A stretch of DNA of 64,000 nt, from assembly GCF_031456545.1 (NCBI RefSeq), contig NZ_JAVDUV010000001.1, positions 2,542,001 through 2,606,000 of the forward strand. The letters run 5' to 3'. The stretch's first letter is position 1; each line of letters starts with the position of its first letter. Positions 1 to 15,000 of the stretch are shown piece after piece. This DNA is from Agromyces sp. 3263 (GTDB lineage Bacteria; Actinomycetota; Actinomycetes; Actinomycetales; Microbacteriaceae). Below the pieces are notes generated by a model that was not told where the DNA came from, did no database searches, and was given only the letters and a program-made list of their open reading frames with translations. Position numbers and translations under genes: made by a program.

Positions 1-1
1 G

Positions 2-3000
2 CGCGGCGCCGGCAACTCCGTGAACAACGCGAACCTCGCGCTCACCGCCCGGGGCTCGCACAAGAACGCCGCGAAGGCCACCTCGAAGCAGGACGGCGGC
101 TCCGTCGGCGTCGGCGCCTCAGTGGCCATCAGCATCATCAACGTGGGCGTGCGGGCCGGGCTCGCCGCGGCATCCGCCATCACCGGCGTGAAGGCGCTGA
201 ACATCCTCGCGACCGGCCTCGACGACACCACCACCGAGACCCAGGGGGGCGCGGGCGGCGGTTCGACGGCCTCGCTCACGGGCGTCGCGAGCATCGCCAT
301 CTCGAACGTGCGCACCGTCGCCTCGATCCTCGCCGGCCCCGCGCTGACCACGTCGGGCGCCGTCACCGCGAAGGCCGACCAGACGGCGAAGGCCACCACG
401 ACCGCCACGGGTGCGACGACCGCGGGCAGCGGGTCGAGCCTCGCCGCCACGATCTCGTTCGCGCTCACCTCGGCCGACCACGAGGCCGACTCGTCGATCC
501 TCCGCAACCTCACGTCGGGCGGCGCGGTGAGCATGGCCGCGGACGGCGTCTCGACCACCGCTACGAGTGCGACGGCCAGCGCCGCGGCCGCACCCGACGA
601 GAACAGCGACTCCACCGGGAAGAACGCGAACCAGAAGTCCGACGCCAAGCTCGGCAACGCGTCGAGCCGCTCCTCGGGCGGTGGCGCGTCGAGCACCCCG
701 GCCGCGAAGAACGAGGACGGCACGGCCGTCACCGTCGCCGCGGCCATCGCCTTCAACCTCGTCGACTCGACCACGACCGCCCGCCTCGGCGACGGCGTCG
801 TGCTCGTGGCCACCGGCCCGGCGTCGTTCACGACTCGCAACAACACGGATGCCTCGGCCACGGCCGACGGCTCGTCCACCGGCGCCACCTCGGTCGGCGT
901 CGGCGCCGGCCTCGCCGTGAACCGCGTCACCCTCCGCAACGAGGCGAGCACCGGGGTCGGCGCGGCGCTCACCGCGAACGGCCTCACGCTCAGCGCGACC
1001 GTGAAGCCGGTGGCATCCGACACGACCCACACCTTCCAGGCGATCGCCAAGGCCGGCGCGACCGACGGGTCGGGCACGCTGGGGATCGCCGGCGCATTCG
1101 CGCTCAACCTGGTCGACGCCACCACGCTGGGCGTCATCCACGGCAGCCAAGCCCCGGGATCGGCGCCGAGCCCCACGCCCGGCGTGGTCGTCACCGGCGG
1201 CGGGGCCGTCACGCTCATCGCCCAGTCGAAGACCGTCGACAAGGCGTCGGGCAAGGCGACCCAGTCGGGCACCGGCACCGTCGGCATCGGCGCCGCGTTC
1301 GCGCTCAACCTCGTCACCCACCGGGTGTACGCGGGCATCGACCAGGTGCTCGATCCCACCCGCGGCCCGCCGCTCACCGGCGCCGGCGCCCTCACCATCA
1401 CCGCGACCGAGGACCTGACCCTCACCACGGAAGCGGAAGCCGGCGGAGCATCCGGATCGGTCACCGTCGTCCCGGCCATCGCGATCACGCTGGCCACCAT
1501 CCGCACCAGCGCATCGCTGGGCGGCAGCACCACCGCACTCACGGCCTCGAGCGTCACCGCCCAGGCCACCCAGGGTGTGAAGGCCGGCACCACCGCCAAG
1601 GGCGACACCCAGGCGGGGTCCACCGCCGGCATCGGTGTCTCGCTCGCACTCGCCGTCCTCGACAGCGTCGTCGTCGACTCGGGCAGTGCTCGCAGCATCA
1701 CCGCCACCGGTGCCGTCACGTTCGGCGCCACGCAGGCCGTCGAGGCCACGACGCTTGCCGAGGCATCCGCGAAGGGCGCCTCGCCGTCGGAGGGCAAGGA
1801 CGGCGGCGGCAAGGACGTCAACCAGAAGGCCGACGCGAACCTGGGCAACGCGAACCAGTCGCGCAACACGAACGGCGGGCAGACTCAGTCGTCGTCGACG
1901 CCGAAGGCCGCGTCGAACGAGGACGGCGGCAACTCGCTCTCGATCGCCGGCGCCATCGCGATCAACGTGGTCGTCACCACCTCGCGCGCCTGGTTCGGCA
2001 ACGGCGTGGTGATCGCGTCGGGTGGCGTGGTCACGCTGAAGTCGCTCGCGAACACGGATGTCTCGGCGAACGCCAAGGGCGACTCGGCCACCGACGGCTC
2101 GGTCGGCATCGGCGCCGGCGTCGCCGTCAACTCCGTGGGCATCGTCAACCGGGCCGTCACCGGCACCGCGACCATCACGGGCACGGGACTCGTGCTCACG
2201 GCGGGGCTCGCGGGCGGCGACGCGAACGACGTCATCCGCCGCTGGACCGGCACCGAGTGGAAGATCGTCGACGAGGGCAAGGAGCTGCCCGGCCCGTCGA
2301 AGGACGACCTCGCGTACGTGAGGACCAACGGCGGCACCGGCGGGAACGACGGCATCTACAAGTTCGACGGCTCGAACTGGGCCATCGACACCGACACCAC
2401 CATCGCGAGCGGTGCCGCACTGCCCGGCTCGCCCGCGAGCGGCGACTACTTCCTCCTCACCACCGCCCGCGACGGCAAGCCCGCCCAGAGCGTGTGGAAG
2501 TACAACGGCACCACGTGGGTGTGGATCACCGCCGACGTCGTCAACGAGAAGTCGGAGCTGCCGAAGGACGAGACCGCAGAGGGCGACTGGTTCCGCCTGA
2601 CCGAGCAGGACGGCTCCAAGGCGCCCGGCTTCTACAAGCGGAACGGATCGCACGAGTGGATCCTGCAGGCCGGCGTCACCGTCACCGACGGCGACCACTT
2701 CCCGGGGAGCCCGAGCACCGACCAGCTGTTCCGGCTGTGGGAGCACGAGGTCACCGCGACCGCACGGGCCGGCGCGAGCAAGTCGACGAGCGTCGGCGTC
2801 GCCGGAGCCCTCGCCATCAACATCCTCGACAACACGACCGAGGCGCTCCTCCAGCCGGGAGCCTCCGCCACGCTCACGAGCGGCGCGGTCGCCATCTCGG
2901 CGCAGAGCAACGAGCGCGATGCGGCATCGGCCTCGGGCAAGGCGGAGGTCGGCTCGGCGACCGGCGTCGGGGCATCCGTCGCCCTGCAGGTCATCGACGG

Positions 3001-6000
3001 CAGCGACGTGCGCGCCGAGGCCCAGAACGGCTCGACCCTGACCGGCGGCTCCGCACTGACGATCGACGCGCTCGGCTTCCGCGAGATGATCACGACGGCC
3101 GAGGGCGGCACCGAGGGCGGCACCGCGGTCACCCCGGTGGTCGCGCTCGTCGTGAGCGTCGGCGACCGGGTCACCGCACGGCTCGGCACCTCGGGCACCG
3201 CCTACGTCGGCACCGGCGTCGTCACGGTGCGGGCGACGCACCTCACGCACATCGTCACCGAGGGCAACGCGGATGCCGCGGGCAAGAGCACCGCGGTCGG
3301 CGCCGACCTCTCGATCAACGCCGTCGTCGACTGGGCCACGCTCGCCGAGGTCGCACGGAACACCACCGGCAGCGCCGTGAACGCGCTGGCGATCTCGGAG
3401 ATCCGGTCGGAGGCCAAGGCCGTCGCGAGCGCGAAGGGCGCCGACGAGTCCGACTCCAACGGCGACCAGAAGTCGAACGAGCAGGTCAACGGCTCGAACC
3501 CCAACACGCAGGGCACCTCGTCGAGCACCGCCGCGATGCCGTCGTCGAACGGCGGCACGAACGGCTCGAACGGCGCCACGGGCGCGAGCAGCCAGTCGTC
3601 GAGCCAGTCGGGCACCGGCAGCGGCACGACCGCCGTCGCCGCGGCCGTGGCCGTGAACTGGGTCGTCGCCACGAGCACTGCGCGCATCGCCGCGAACGTC
3701 GACGTGACCGCGACGACCGGGGCCGTCGTGGTGCGCTCGACGCTCTGGGCCAACGCGAAGGCCCTCGCGATGGGCTCGGCCATCGACCTCTCGTCGAACG
3801 GCACCCGCGTGGGTGCGGCGATCGGCCTCAACGTGCAGGACCTCACGAACCGCGCCGCGGTCGGCGCCGACGCGGGGGTCAGCGGCCACTCGGGCATCAC
3901 GGTCGAGGCCACGACCCCGAGCGTCGGCGGGGTGCCGCAACGCAACGACTTCGTGGTGTGGGGCTTCGCAGCCGGCGGCGGCAAGTCGACCTCGTTCGCG
4001 GGCAGCGCCGCCGTCCAGATCCTCCTGCTCACCACCGAGGCGCTCGTCGGCCAGGGCGCCGACCTCGACGCGCCGGCCGGCGGCATCACGGTGGGCGCGG
4101 CCCAGCTTATGGGCCTGCAGAACCTCGCCATCGCCGGGGCGCTCTCGACCGGCAACGACGCCGCGATCGGCGCGGCCTTCTCGGTCAACTACCTCGAGGT
4201 CACGACGAAGGCCGCGATCGACTCGGCGACCGGAGCCGGCAACGTCACGACGGCCGACGCCTCGGGCGCGATCGCCGTCACCGCCACCTCGACGCTGCTC
4301 TCGCTCGTGCCCGAGGTGCCGGCGCCGCTCGACGGCAAGATCGACTGGCTGAAGCTCACCTCGGTCGCGATCGCCGGCGGCGCCAGCTCGGGCGGCGCGG
4401 CGGTCTCGGGCGCCTTCATCATCGAGATCTTCGACTTCGACACGCAGGCGTGGATCGGCACCGGCGCCCAGGTCAACCAGGCCGGCGTCGTCGGGGGCGC
4501 GGGCCAGACCGTCACCGTACGGGCCGAGGACAGCCTCACCGTCGACGACGTCGGCGGCACGCTCTCGCTCAGCCAGAGCTCCGCGAGCGTCGGCATCACC
4601 GTGATCGTCGTCGTCGCGAACTCCAACGTGCTGGCCTTCATCGGAGACTCGGCCGACGTGCGCACCGGCGGCTCCGTCACCGTCGACGCCGGCGCGACCG
4701 AGGACTGGTTCCTGCTGGCGATCGCGGGCGGCGTCAGCCTGAACTCCGTCGCCGTCACCGGCGCGGTCATCGTCTTCGTCGTCAACCAGGGCGGATCGAG
4801 CCCGAAGGTGCGCGCGCACATCGGCGCCGCGACCGACGTGCACGCACTCGGCGCGGTCACCATCACTGCCAGCCGCGACGCCGACGCCGACGTGGCCGCT
4901 GGAAACCTCGCGATCGGCGGCGGCTCGGCGGGCGTGGGGGCATCCGCAGTCGTCGTCGTTCGCGGGTCCGTCGTCGAGGCGCAGGTCGCCGCGGGCGCGG
5001 ACATCCAGGCGGGTGGCGCCGGCCTCACCATCGCGGCGACGCAGTCGAGCGACCTCCTCCTCATCGCGGTGGGCGGCTCGGGCGGCGGCACCGCGGGGGT
5101 CGCGGGCTCGGTCGTCGTGAACACGACGACGGATGTCACGAGGGCGAGCCTGCTCGGCAGCGCCAGCCAGCCGACGACGAACGTCGCGGTGCTCGCGACC
5201 GACGACACGACGACCCTCTCGCTCGCGGGCCAGCTCACCTACGGCGGCACCGCCGGCGTCGGCGCGGGCGTCGACGTGGAGGTCCTCCACAAGACCACCG
5301 AGGCGTGGATCGGCAGGGGCTCGGTCGTGCGGGCGAGCGGCAACCTCACGGTCGACGCGCGCTCCACCGAGGGCATCGACTCGCTCTCGGTCGGTGGCGG
5401 CTTCGGCGGCACCGCCGCGGTCAACGTGAACGCCGGCGTCTCGGTCATCACGGTCGACACCACGGCCTACGTGCAGGACGGCACCTCGGCCGCGGACCGC
5501 GCCGACCTGCAGGTGTCGGGCAGCGTGCGCGTGTCGGCCGACGACCGCCTGCGCCTCAACGTCATCGCCGGCAACATCTCGGGCGGCGGCACGGCGGCGG
5601 TCGGTGCGGCGGTCGGTGTTCCCGTCGTCACGAAGCACACCCGGGCCTACCTCGGCGCGTTCTCGGTCGTGGTGGGGCTCGGCAACGGCACCCCGCTCAC
5701 CGTCGCGACCGGCGGCTACACGGTGACCACGCAGGACACCCGCTTCGACGCCTCCATCGCCCTCGAGGGCGGCGACGTCATCAACCTCGGCTTCGCCCAC
5801 GGCTTCCAGAACGGCGACGAGGTCATCTACGACTCGGGCTACGGCGCGAACATCGCCGGCCTGAGCGACACCCCCGGCGACGAGGTCACCCCGCAGCAGG
5901 TCTACTACGTCGAGGTCATCGACGCGTTCCGGGTCAAGCTCCACAAGGTGCAGGACCTGTCGGATGCCGCGATCAACGTGTCGGGCGGCACGGGCGAGAG

Positions 6001-9000
6001 CCACCGGCTCATCCCGACCGACCAGGCCGGCGTGCGCCAGGACGAGTCGCTGCGGTTCAACCCGCTGAAGGGCGGCGCGGTCACCGGCGGCAGCCTGATC
6101 ACCCTGCCCTACGACCACGGCTTCGCCGACGGCGACACCATCGTCTACAGCTCCGGCGGCGGCGTGCCGATCGGCGGACTCATCGACGGCGCCACCTATT
6201 ATGCCGAGACCACCGGCCTCGGCCCGAACCAGCTGAAGCTGCGCAACAAGCCCGAGGACAAGGGCGGCGTGATCCTCACCGGCCTGAACGTCACCTCCAC
6301 GTCGGGCCGCAGCCACAGCATCGTCAAGAGCGGCGTCACCCCCGGCGGCGACGCGGCCGCCTACGGCCCCCGGCTCATCACCGCCGGCACCGACACGTTC
6401 CGCGGGGTCGCGGTCACCGCGAACAGCAGCGACGACATCGCCGTGGTCGGCATCTCGGCCGGCGTCGCCGGCACCGCCGCCGTGAACCTGGCCGGCGCCG
6501 TGAACGTCGACGACATCCACACCTACGCCTGGATCGGCGCGAACGCCAAGATCAACTGCAACGCCGGCTGCACCGACGTCGCCGTCGGCTCCAACGCCGC
6601 CCAGTCGGTGCGGGTCGCCACGGCCAGCCAGTTCTACCACCTCGGCATCGCCGGGGCTCTCTCGATCGCCGGCACCGCGGGCGTCGCGATCCCCATCGGC
6701 GTGCGGGTCGTCAACCTCAACACCCGCGCGCACGTCGGCAACGGCGCGATCGTGCGGGCCCGGAACGACATCGCGATCATCGCCACCGCCACGGACGCCG
6801 TCGTCTCGGTCGTGGTCGGCGCGGGCGGCGGCACCGTGGGCGTCGCCGCGACGCTCGCCGTGTCGATCCTCAACACCCGCACCTTCGCGTGCACCGGTGA
6901 CCCGGCCGGCGACGGGGTCGCCTGCACCACCGGCGGCGCCACGCTGAAGGCCGGCAACAACGTGCTCGTGCTGGCGGGCGACGACAGCAAGGCGATCCTG
7001 ATCACCGCCGCACTCGCGGGCGGCCTCGTCGGCGTCGGCGCAGCGGTGGGCATCGCCCTCCTCGACAAGAACACCCAGGCGTTCCTCGGTGCCGGCTCCG
7101 TCGTCGACGCCCTCGCCACCGGCACCGGGCTGCCCGACGTCTACAGCGGCACGATCGTCGGCAACGGCTTCGGCCGTTACGGTGCGGGCGCACCGTTCCA
7201 CGGCGTCGCCGTGCAGGCCTACTCCTCCGAGGACATCTTCGGCCTCGTGCCCGCGATCGGCGGCGGCTTCGTCGGCGTCGCCGGCGGCATCGCGGTCACC
7301 CTCCTCCACGTGATCGTGAAGGCGTTCATCGGCGGCGGCTCGCTGGTGAACCTCTCGGCCGGGGCATCCGCATCGCAGAGCGTCAACGTCTCGGCGGTCG
7401 ACCGCTTCAAGTCGCTCACCATCGCGGGCGGCGCGGCCGGCGGCTTCGTCGGCGTCGCCGGCGGCATCGACATCGGCATCGCCGACACGAGCGTGCAGGC
7501 CTCGATCGGCTCGGGCGCGACCGTGAAGGCCAACGACGACGTCGAGGTCTTCGCCCTCTCGATCAAGGACGTGAGCTCGATCGCCGTGAGCATCGCCGGC
7601 GGCGCGGTGGGTCTCGCGATCTCGCTCTCGATCTGGGCCATCGGCACGCAGCAGTCGGGCACCTACCACGAGGCCGATGGCGGACCGTTCCGCGGCGAGT
7701 TCTCGGCCGCCACCGCGGGCGACGTGAACCTCTTCTACCGCAAGGGCGACGTGGTCACCTACGGCGGCAAGCGCTGGGCGGCGACGCAGGAGCACGCGAC
7801 GAGCACGCCGGGCACCGACGGCCAGTGGCAGGGCGAGACGGATGCCGCGCCCACCGCCAAGGACAACACCGACGAGGCCGACGACATCGCGAAGGGCGAC
7901 GGCGGCTACAAGGACGCCCTCGGCGGCACCACCAGCACCCGCACGTACGCCGCGTGGAACGCCGCGACCTCCTACGACATGGACGACGCGAACTCGTACG
8001 TGACCTTCAACGGCCACAAGTACCGCGCGAAGGTGCACGCCACGACCGTCGGCGCGAACCCCGAGGCCACGCCCAGCGAGTGGGTCATGGTCGACGGCGA
8101 GGAGAAGACGAACGACCGCGTCTCGGCCGCCATGGCCGGCGCCTCCTCGGGCATCGCCGGGGCAGCACCGACGAACGGCCTCACCGCGAGCGCCCTCGGC
8201 ACCCCGCCGAGCGACGGCACCACGGCGAGCATCGACGGACTCGTGACGGCGGGCCACTCGGTGCGCGTCTGGGCGATCGACGACCTGCAGGTGCTCGGCA
8301 TCGCGGGCGCCATCGGCGGCGGCTTCGTCGGCGGCGGCGGCTCGGTGCTCGTGCTCAACATCAGGAGCCGCACGGATGCCTCGATCGGCTCGACGGCGGT
8401 CATCACGGCCGGCGGCGGCGGGTCCGACGAGATCAGCGTTCGCGCGATCATGGTCGAGGACTCGCTGGCCTTCGGCCTCGCGGCCGGCGGCGGCTTCGTC
8501 GGCATCGGCGGCCAGGTCGCCGTGATCAAGGACACGGGCACCCAGCGGGCGCACATCGAGGGCGGAGCGGAGCTGCGACGGGCCGGACTCGGCATCCTCG
8601 TGGAGTCGAGCGCGAACCGCACGCTCAACGTCTACTCGATCGGCGTGGCAGTCGGCGCCGGAGCGGTCGGCTTCGCGATCGCCTACGTGAGCGTGGCCGG
8701 CGACAACCGGGCGGAGACCCTCACCGGAACGGTCGCCGTGGGCGGCGCCGGCACCGTCGGCCGCTACATCGCGAAGGTCACCGACAACGTCACGATCGAC
8801 GCCCTCGCCATCTCGCTCGCGGGCGGCGCGATCGGCATCGGCGGCGTCATCACCTTCGTCGACCTCTCGGGCATCGCGGCCGCCTCGGCGGCCCCCGTCG
8901 GCACCATCGGCAGCGGTGGCGTCTCGATCACCGCCGACGGCGATCGTCACGTCACGGTGAAGACCCTCAACGTCACGATCGGGGCATTCGCGCTCGGCGC

Positions 9001-12000
9001 GACCGTCGCCCGGGCGAACTCGTCGCGGAACCTCGAGGCCGTGCTCCGCGGGGCCACCACGACGACCGGCGCGGTCACCGTGCGCGCCACCGCCGACAAC
9101 GAGGCGGCCGTCGTCGCGCCGGGCGGCGGCGGTGGCGGCGTCAGCGTGCAGATCCAGGTCGTGTTCGCGGTGCTCTCGGGCCACACCCTCGCCGAGATCG
9201 CCGGCAACGTGCTCGGCGCCTCGGGCCTCACCGTCGAGGCCGACGCCGAGAACCGCGCCACCGCCGACACGTTCATGGGCGCCATCGCCCTCATCGGCAT
9301 CAGCGGCGCGTGGGCCAGCACCGAGATCACCGGCGACGCGTGGATCCGGGCACTCGTCTCGAGCGGCACGCTCTCCTCGACCGGCACCATCCGCGTGACC
9401 GCGAAGACCCACGGCGACGGCAACCTCGCCAAGAGCATCGTCGACGCGGTCTCGGGCGGGCTCATCGACCTCAAGGCCATGATCGCCCTCGCCGACGTCG
9501 ACAACGAGGTGCGCGCCAGCATGAACGGCGCCATCACGGGCGCGGGCCTCGTCGAGGTGTCGGCCGACGCGCACGGCACCGCCGAGGCACGGGTGCTCAC
9601 GGCGGCCGTGGCGCTCGCGAGCCTCGCGGTCGGCATCGCCCACGCCGAGGTCACCTCGGCCGTGTCGGCGACGGGAGCCGGCTCCATGGCGGCATCCGGC
9701 GCGGATGTCTCGTTCCTCGCCACCTCGGTGAACTCGGCGACCGCGGTCTCGAACGTCATGACGATCGGCGCCTTCGCCGGCATCGCGGTCGGCGCGCCGA
9801 TCGCCACGATCGCCGCACCGACCACCGCCCGCTGGGACGGCACCGTCATCGCGGCACGCAACTTCACCGTCGAGGCCAGTGGCACGAACACCGTGTACGC
9901 CAAGCTCAACGCGGTGGCGGCCGGGCTCGCGGGAGTGAACGGCGGAGAAGCCACCGCGAAGATCACCAACGCCACCGTCACCGCGGCGGTCGTCGGCGAC
10001 CCGGCCGAGATGTCGGGCATCACCCAGAAGCTCACGCTCTTCGCACACTCGGTGAACCGCGCCACCGCCGTCTCGGGCGGCATCGCGGCCGGCGGCGTGA
10101 GCATCAGCACCGTCTCGCCCACGGCGATCGACCAGGCCGTCACGAAGGCCGAGCTCGACGGCGACGTGGGCACGACCCACATCGATGCCGCGGCGGGCAA
10201 GGTCGGCGACGCCGGCGCCCTCGTCATCGAGGTCAAGGCCATCGGCGACGATGCCACCAACGCGAGCGTCGACAGCTTCTCGGCCGGCATCCTCGCGGTG
10301 AATGCCTCGACGGCCGAGGCGAACACCGCACCGACCGTCTCGGCGAGGCTCGGCGGCGGTGAGGTGACCGCGACGCAGACGCTCACCGTGCTCGCACAGT
10401 CGCTCACCGACGCCGACTCCTTCGCCAACGCGACCACGGGCGGCCTCATCTCGATCACCGCCGGCTTCACTGCCAAGTCGGTCGACAAGCCGGTCGTCTC
10501 GTCCACCGTCACCGGCGGCTTCGCACAGGCAGGCGGGCTCCTCTCGCTCACGGCGCGGCACGGCGCTGCGCTCGCCACGCTCTCCGACGGCACGATCCTC
10601 GCCATCAACTGCAACGGCGCCGACACCATCTGTTTCGCCCTCCCGCACGGCATCGACACCGGCAGCACGATCACCTACAGCGCACCGGCATCCACCGACC
10701 CCGACGTCGAAGCCGGCACGATCCCGAACCCGAACGCGATCGCGGGCCTCGGCGACGGCCGCACCTACGGCGTCATCAAGGTCGACGACAACACCCTGCG
10801 CCTCGGGGTGCAGTTCAACGCGGCGGGCATCGTCTCGGTCGCCACCGCCACCCTCCACTTCCCCGGCGGGCACAACCTGCGCACGGGCGACAAGGTCGTC
10901 TACAACTGCAACGGCGGCGGCGCCCTCGGCACCCTTCCGGTCAGCGGCCTCACGTGCGGCAACGCCTACTACGTCTACGCGGTGGACGAGTTCGACCTGC
11001 GACTCTCGACGACGCCGCTCACGCAGGCGGGCAGCACCGTCGTCTCGCTCGTGAACCCCGACGTCACCGGGGGCAGCATCTTCACCGTCGGCAGCACCGC
11101 CGGCCTCGACGGACGCGCCGTCGTGTACCACGCGCCCGCGACCATCGACTTCAAGTCGAGCCTCGTGGACATCCACACCGACGGCGCGGGCAAGCTCGAC
11201 CAGAGCTCGGGCGCGATCAGCCACACCGCCTCGTGGAACACGATCTACGCCCCGAGCCACGGCGCGATCGACGACTCCGAGTGGATCTACACGGTCACGG
11301 GCGGCCCGGCGATCGGCGGCCTCTTCAACGGACAGCACGTGTGGATCGTGCTCGAGAACATCAGCGGCTTCGGGGCCGGCGACCACATGATCCGCCTCGC
11401 CGACTCCGCGTGCCACGCGGGCATCGGCACCTACGACCCGACTCCCGGCGGACCGAACAACGCCGACAACAACACTCCGTGCAGCACGAACATCCAGATC
11501 ATCGCCCTCGTGCCCGACACCTCCGTCGCCGGGCTGAAGGCCGACCACCGGCTGCGCCGCGTCGGCCACGAGTCGATCGGACTCGTCGAAGGGAACATGT
11601 ACTTCATCGACGTGCTGAACGGGACGCAGTTCCAGCTCCTCGACGCCGCCGGCACCGTGCAGACGGGACTCGTCGACAAGCTCGGCACGCACCGCCTCGT
11701 CGACGAGGGCATCGCCACCGTCTCGGGCGGCACCGGAACCCAGCAGCTGTACCTCGACCTGCCGGGCGGCGCCCTCGTCGGCGCCCCGCACGTGCTCATC
11801 GGCGTCGGCGGCCCGGGCGCGCTCCTCGCCGACCTCAACGGCTCCGTGAACGGCGTGCCGAGCGCCACCTCGACCGGCATCGGCGGTGGCGGGTTCGATT
11901 TCAAGGACGTGTTCTCCGAGGTCGACGTGCGGCCCACGGTGACCGTCGACGTGCAGGGCGGAACGCTCCGTGGCGGCTCGGTGAAGGTCAACGGCACCTC

Positions 12001-15000
12001 GTACGCGAACGCCGCAGTGAGCTCGGTGGCCAAGGGCGGCGGGTTCGTCGGGTTCGGCGCCGCGAACGCCAACGCCGACGTCGTGAACACCGTGACGGTC
12101 ACGGTCGCCGACGGCGCCTCGATCTTCTCCTCGAGCGACATCGAGATCACCGCCGTCGGCTTCATCACCGCGAACGGCGAGGGCGTCAACCGCACGGGCG
12201 GGCTCATCTCGGGCGCCGACACCGACATCGACCTCGAGCTCGGCTTCGACGTCCGTACCCTCGTCGCCGGCGACCTGTTCGCCAACCGCACCGTGCTCGT
12301 GGACGCGGCAGCGGGCTTCGACGCGACCGCCCACGCCTCGTCCGGCTCGGGAGGCCTCGGCACCAACGCCGACGCCAACGACGACTCAGGCCAGGGCGTG
12401 CAGATCGGCCACGACCACGCGGCATCCGTCTCGACGACCGTCGGCGGCACCGGCAGCATCCTCGGCGGTGACATCCAGCTCTCGGCCGCCGTCGGCCGCC
12501 AGTACACCGTGAACGCCGCGAACGGCGACATCCAGGGCGCGCTGCTCGAGGCGCGCGGCATCGCCCGGTCGGACGCCGACGCGTACGCCCTCGGCGCCGA
12601 CTCCGACGCCGGGGCGTACGTGAAGCTCAACAGCACGGCGACGGTCAGTCTCCTGACGGGCTCGTCGGTCGAGGGCGCCGACATCTTCATCCGCGCCGCG
12701 CACGAGAACCTCAACCTGCAGGCCGACGCGAACGCGAACTGCGGCTGCGGCGGCGGCGACACCGACGCCCGCGCCGACGTGAGCGTCAGCACCACCTCCG
12801 CGGTCGTGGGCGCCGACGAGTCGGTGCTGCGCACCTCGGGCCTCCACGTCGCCGCCTACCAGTACTTCTCGAAGCTGTACGTGCACGCGCACCGCTCGGG
12901 CGGCCTGTTCGACTTCGGCAGCGCCGACGCGACGCTCTCATACGCGCCGGCACGCGACATCCTGTGGGAGTCCACCGTCTACCTGCTCGGCGAGCCGAAC
13001 CCGATCCTCATCGTCGATGCGAGCGGCACCATCATCGCCAAGACCGACAACGTCACTGTGCGGGCGAGCGAGTTCGGGCCTGCCCTCGGCATCGGCGACA
13101 CCATCGGCGGCGGCACGATCTGGATCGACCCGATCCTCTACGACGAGCAGCCCGAGGCGCTCTTCGAGGCCAACCACCCGGGAAGCTGCACGAGCTCGTG
13201 CAACGGCGTCATCCACGGCACCCAGGGCATGTTCTACATGCAGGAGACGTGGAACACGCTGCTCACCCGCAACTCCTCCGACAAGGCGATCTTCATCAAG
13301 GGCACGGCGGGCACGCCGAGCCAGTCGATCAACACGCTCAACTCGCACCTGACCACGACGCCCGAGGCGACCATCAACGTCTCGGTCGACAACGGGCCGC
13401 ACGCGCCCCCGGCCACGCTCTGGTTCTGGAAAGTCGAGCACATCTTCCCCGCCACCGACGTGGTCATCGAGAGCCTCCGCACCACCGCGACCACCGGCTT
13501 CGACCTCACCATCGACGGCGACATCGTCAACACCATCGGCTCCCTGCGCATCACCAATGACCGCGGCTCCATCCTCCGGGGTGCGGATGCCGGCGCAGAG
13601 ATCTTCTTCGCGAACCGCGTCACCCTCGATTCCGAGCTCGGCTCCATCGGCACCGTCGCCCAGCCGATCACCCTGGTGCTCTACCAGATCACCCACACCG
13701 GCGAGGTCGGCGTTCCCGCGACGCTCAAGCTCATCCACCTCGACGCCGAGGCGGGAGTCGACCTCTTCCTCGACCTGACCGTGGTCCGCCGCGACTCGCT
13801 CGTCGCGAACACCGCACCGCTCGCCCCGGTCATCGCGTCGATCAAGGCCGGCCACGACGCCGTCGTCATCCTCCGCGACAGCGCCGAGGGCATCGCCCCG
13901 GCACTCGTGGCAGACGTGAACGTGCAGATCTTCACCCCCGACAACCTGCCGGGCGGCCCGGTGCTCGAGAGCGTGCCGACCACCTGCTACTTCCGGCCCG
14001 ACGGCGCCGGATGCTCGGGCGGCATCGACGCCCCCGTCATCGTGGGCGGCCAGGTCGTGCTCGTCGCGTTCGGCACCGACCTCAGCCCGCGGAAGTCCAG
14101 CTACACCTTCAGCGACATCCGCGCCGGACACAACATCGCGATCTTCCACCCGTCCACCGCGACCGAGCTGACCGTGACGGCCTCCACCGACGTCGACGCC
14201 ACGTGGACCGACGACGAGACGGGTGCGACGCACGGCGTCACGAACGGCTCGGGCAAGATCGACGTGCTCACCAACGGCTCGATCGTGGTCGTCGAGCAGA
14301 GCGCCAAGGGCGACCTCCGCGTCGGCCACATCCACGCGACCGGGCTGTGCACCGGCGCCGTCGCCACGGCGTGCGGCCAGGCCGTCATCGACGCCGACGT
14401 CACCCTGCGCTCGCCCCGGATGATCCTCGACGCCGAGCTCGACGCCGGGGTCATCGACACCGACGACGACCGCACCTGCGTCGACGTCTACGACCTCGAC
14501 TGCGCGGCCGGAACCCCGAACGGCGTGGACGTGACCGGGCGCAACATCACCCTGTACGCCGGCGACAATCTCCTCGGCCAGCCGGGCAGCGTCTCGGGCG
14601 TCGGCGGCATCGGCCTGCCGGGCGACTTCCTCGAGATCCAGGTGAACGCCGTGGGCGGGCCGCTCGGCGACCTCGACGCGTACGACACCGCCGCCGACGA
14701 CGACAAGACCGCCGGCATCTTCATCGACCAGGTGGCCGGGGACCTGCAGGTCGGCATCGTGCACACCGAGGGCGACGACTCGCTCTCGACCGGCAACGTG
14801 TCGCTCCGCAGCCGCGCCGGCTCGATCCTCGACGCCCAGAACGACGCGGCCGCCGATGTCATCGGCCAGACGATCGACCTCGATGCCCACGACGGTTCGA
14901 TCGGCACCGCGGCGAACGACCTCGAGATCGATTCCCTCGTCGACTCGCCGTTCGCGTGCACCAACGTGAACTGCGCGAACAACGCGAACGGCACCTCGGA

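Noticed and set aside
20..22. GTG at base 20 as the true start of the giant gene
   Set aside because: The frame is open to the left edge, there is no ribosome binding site, and the sequence before it continues the same repeat style.
119..12334. 4071-codon open frame on the minus strand opposite the giant gene, and a similar one at 12938-24352
   Set aside because: It is antisense to a frame with clear domains. Its product is Arg/Asp/Val-rich without any fold or motif, as expected from GC-rich codon bias in the complement.
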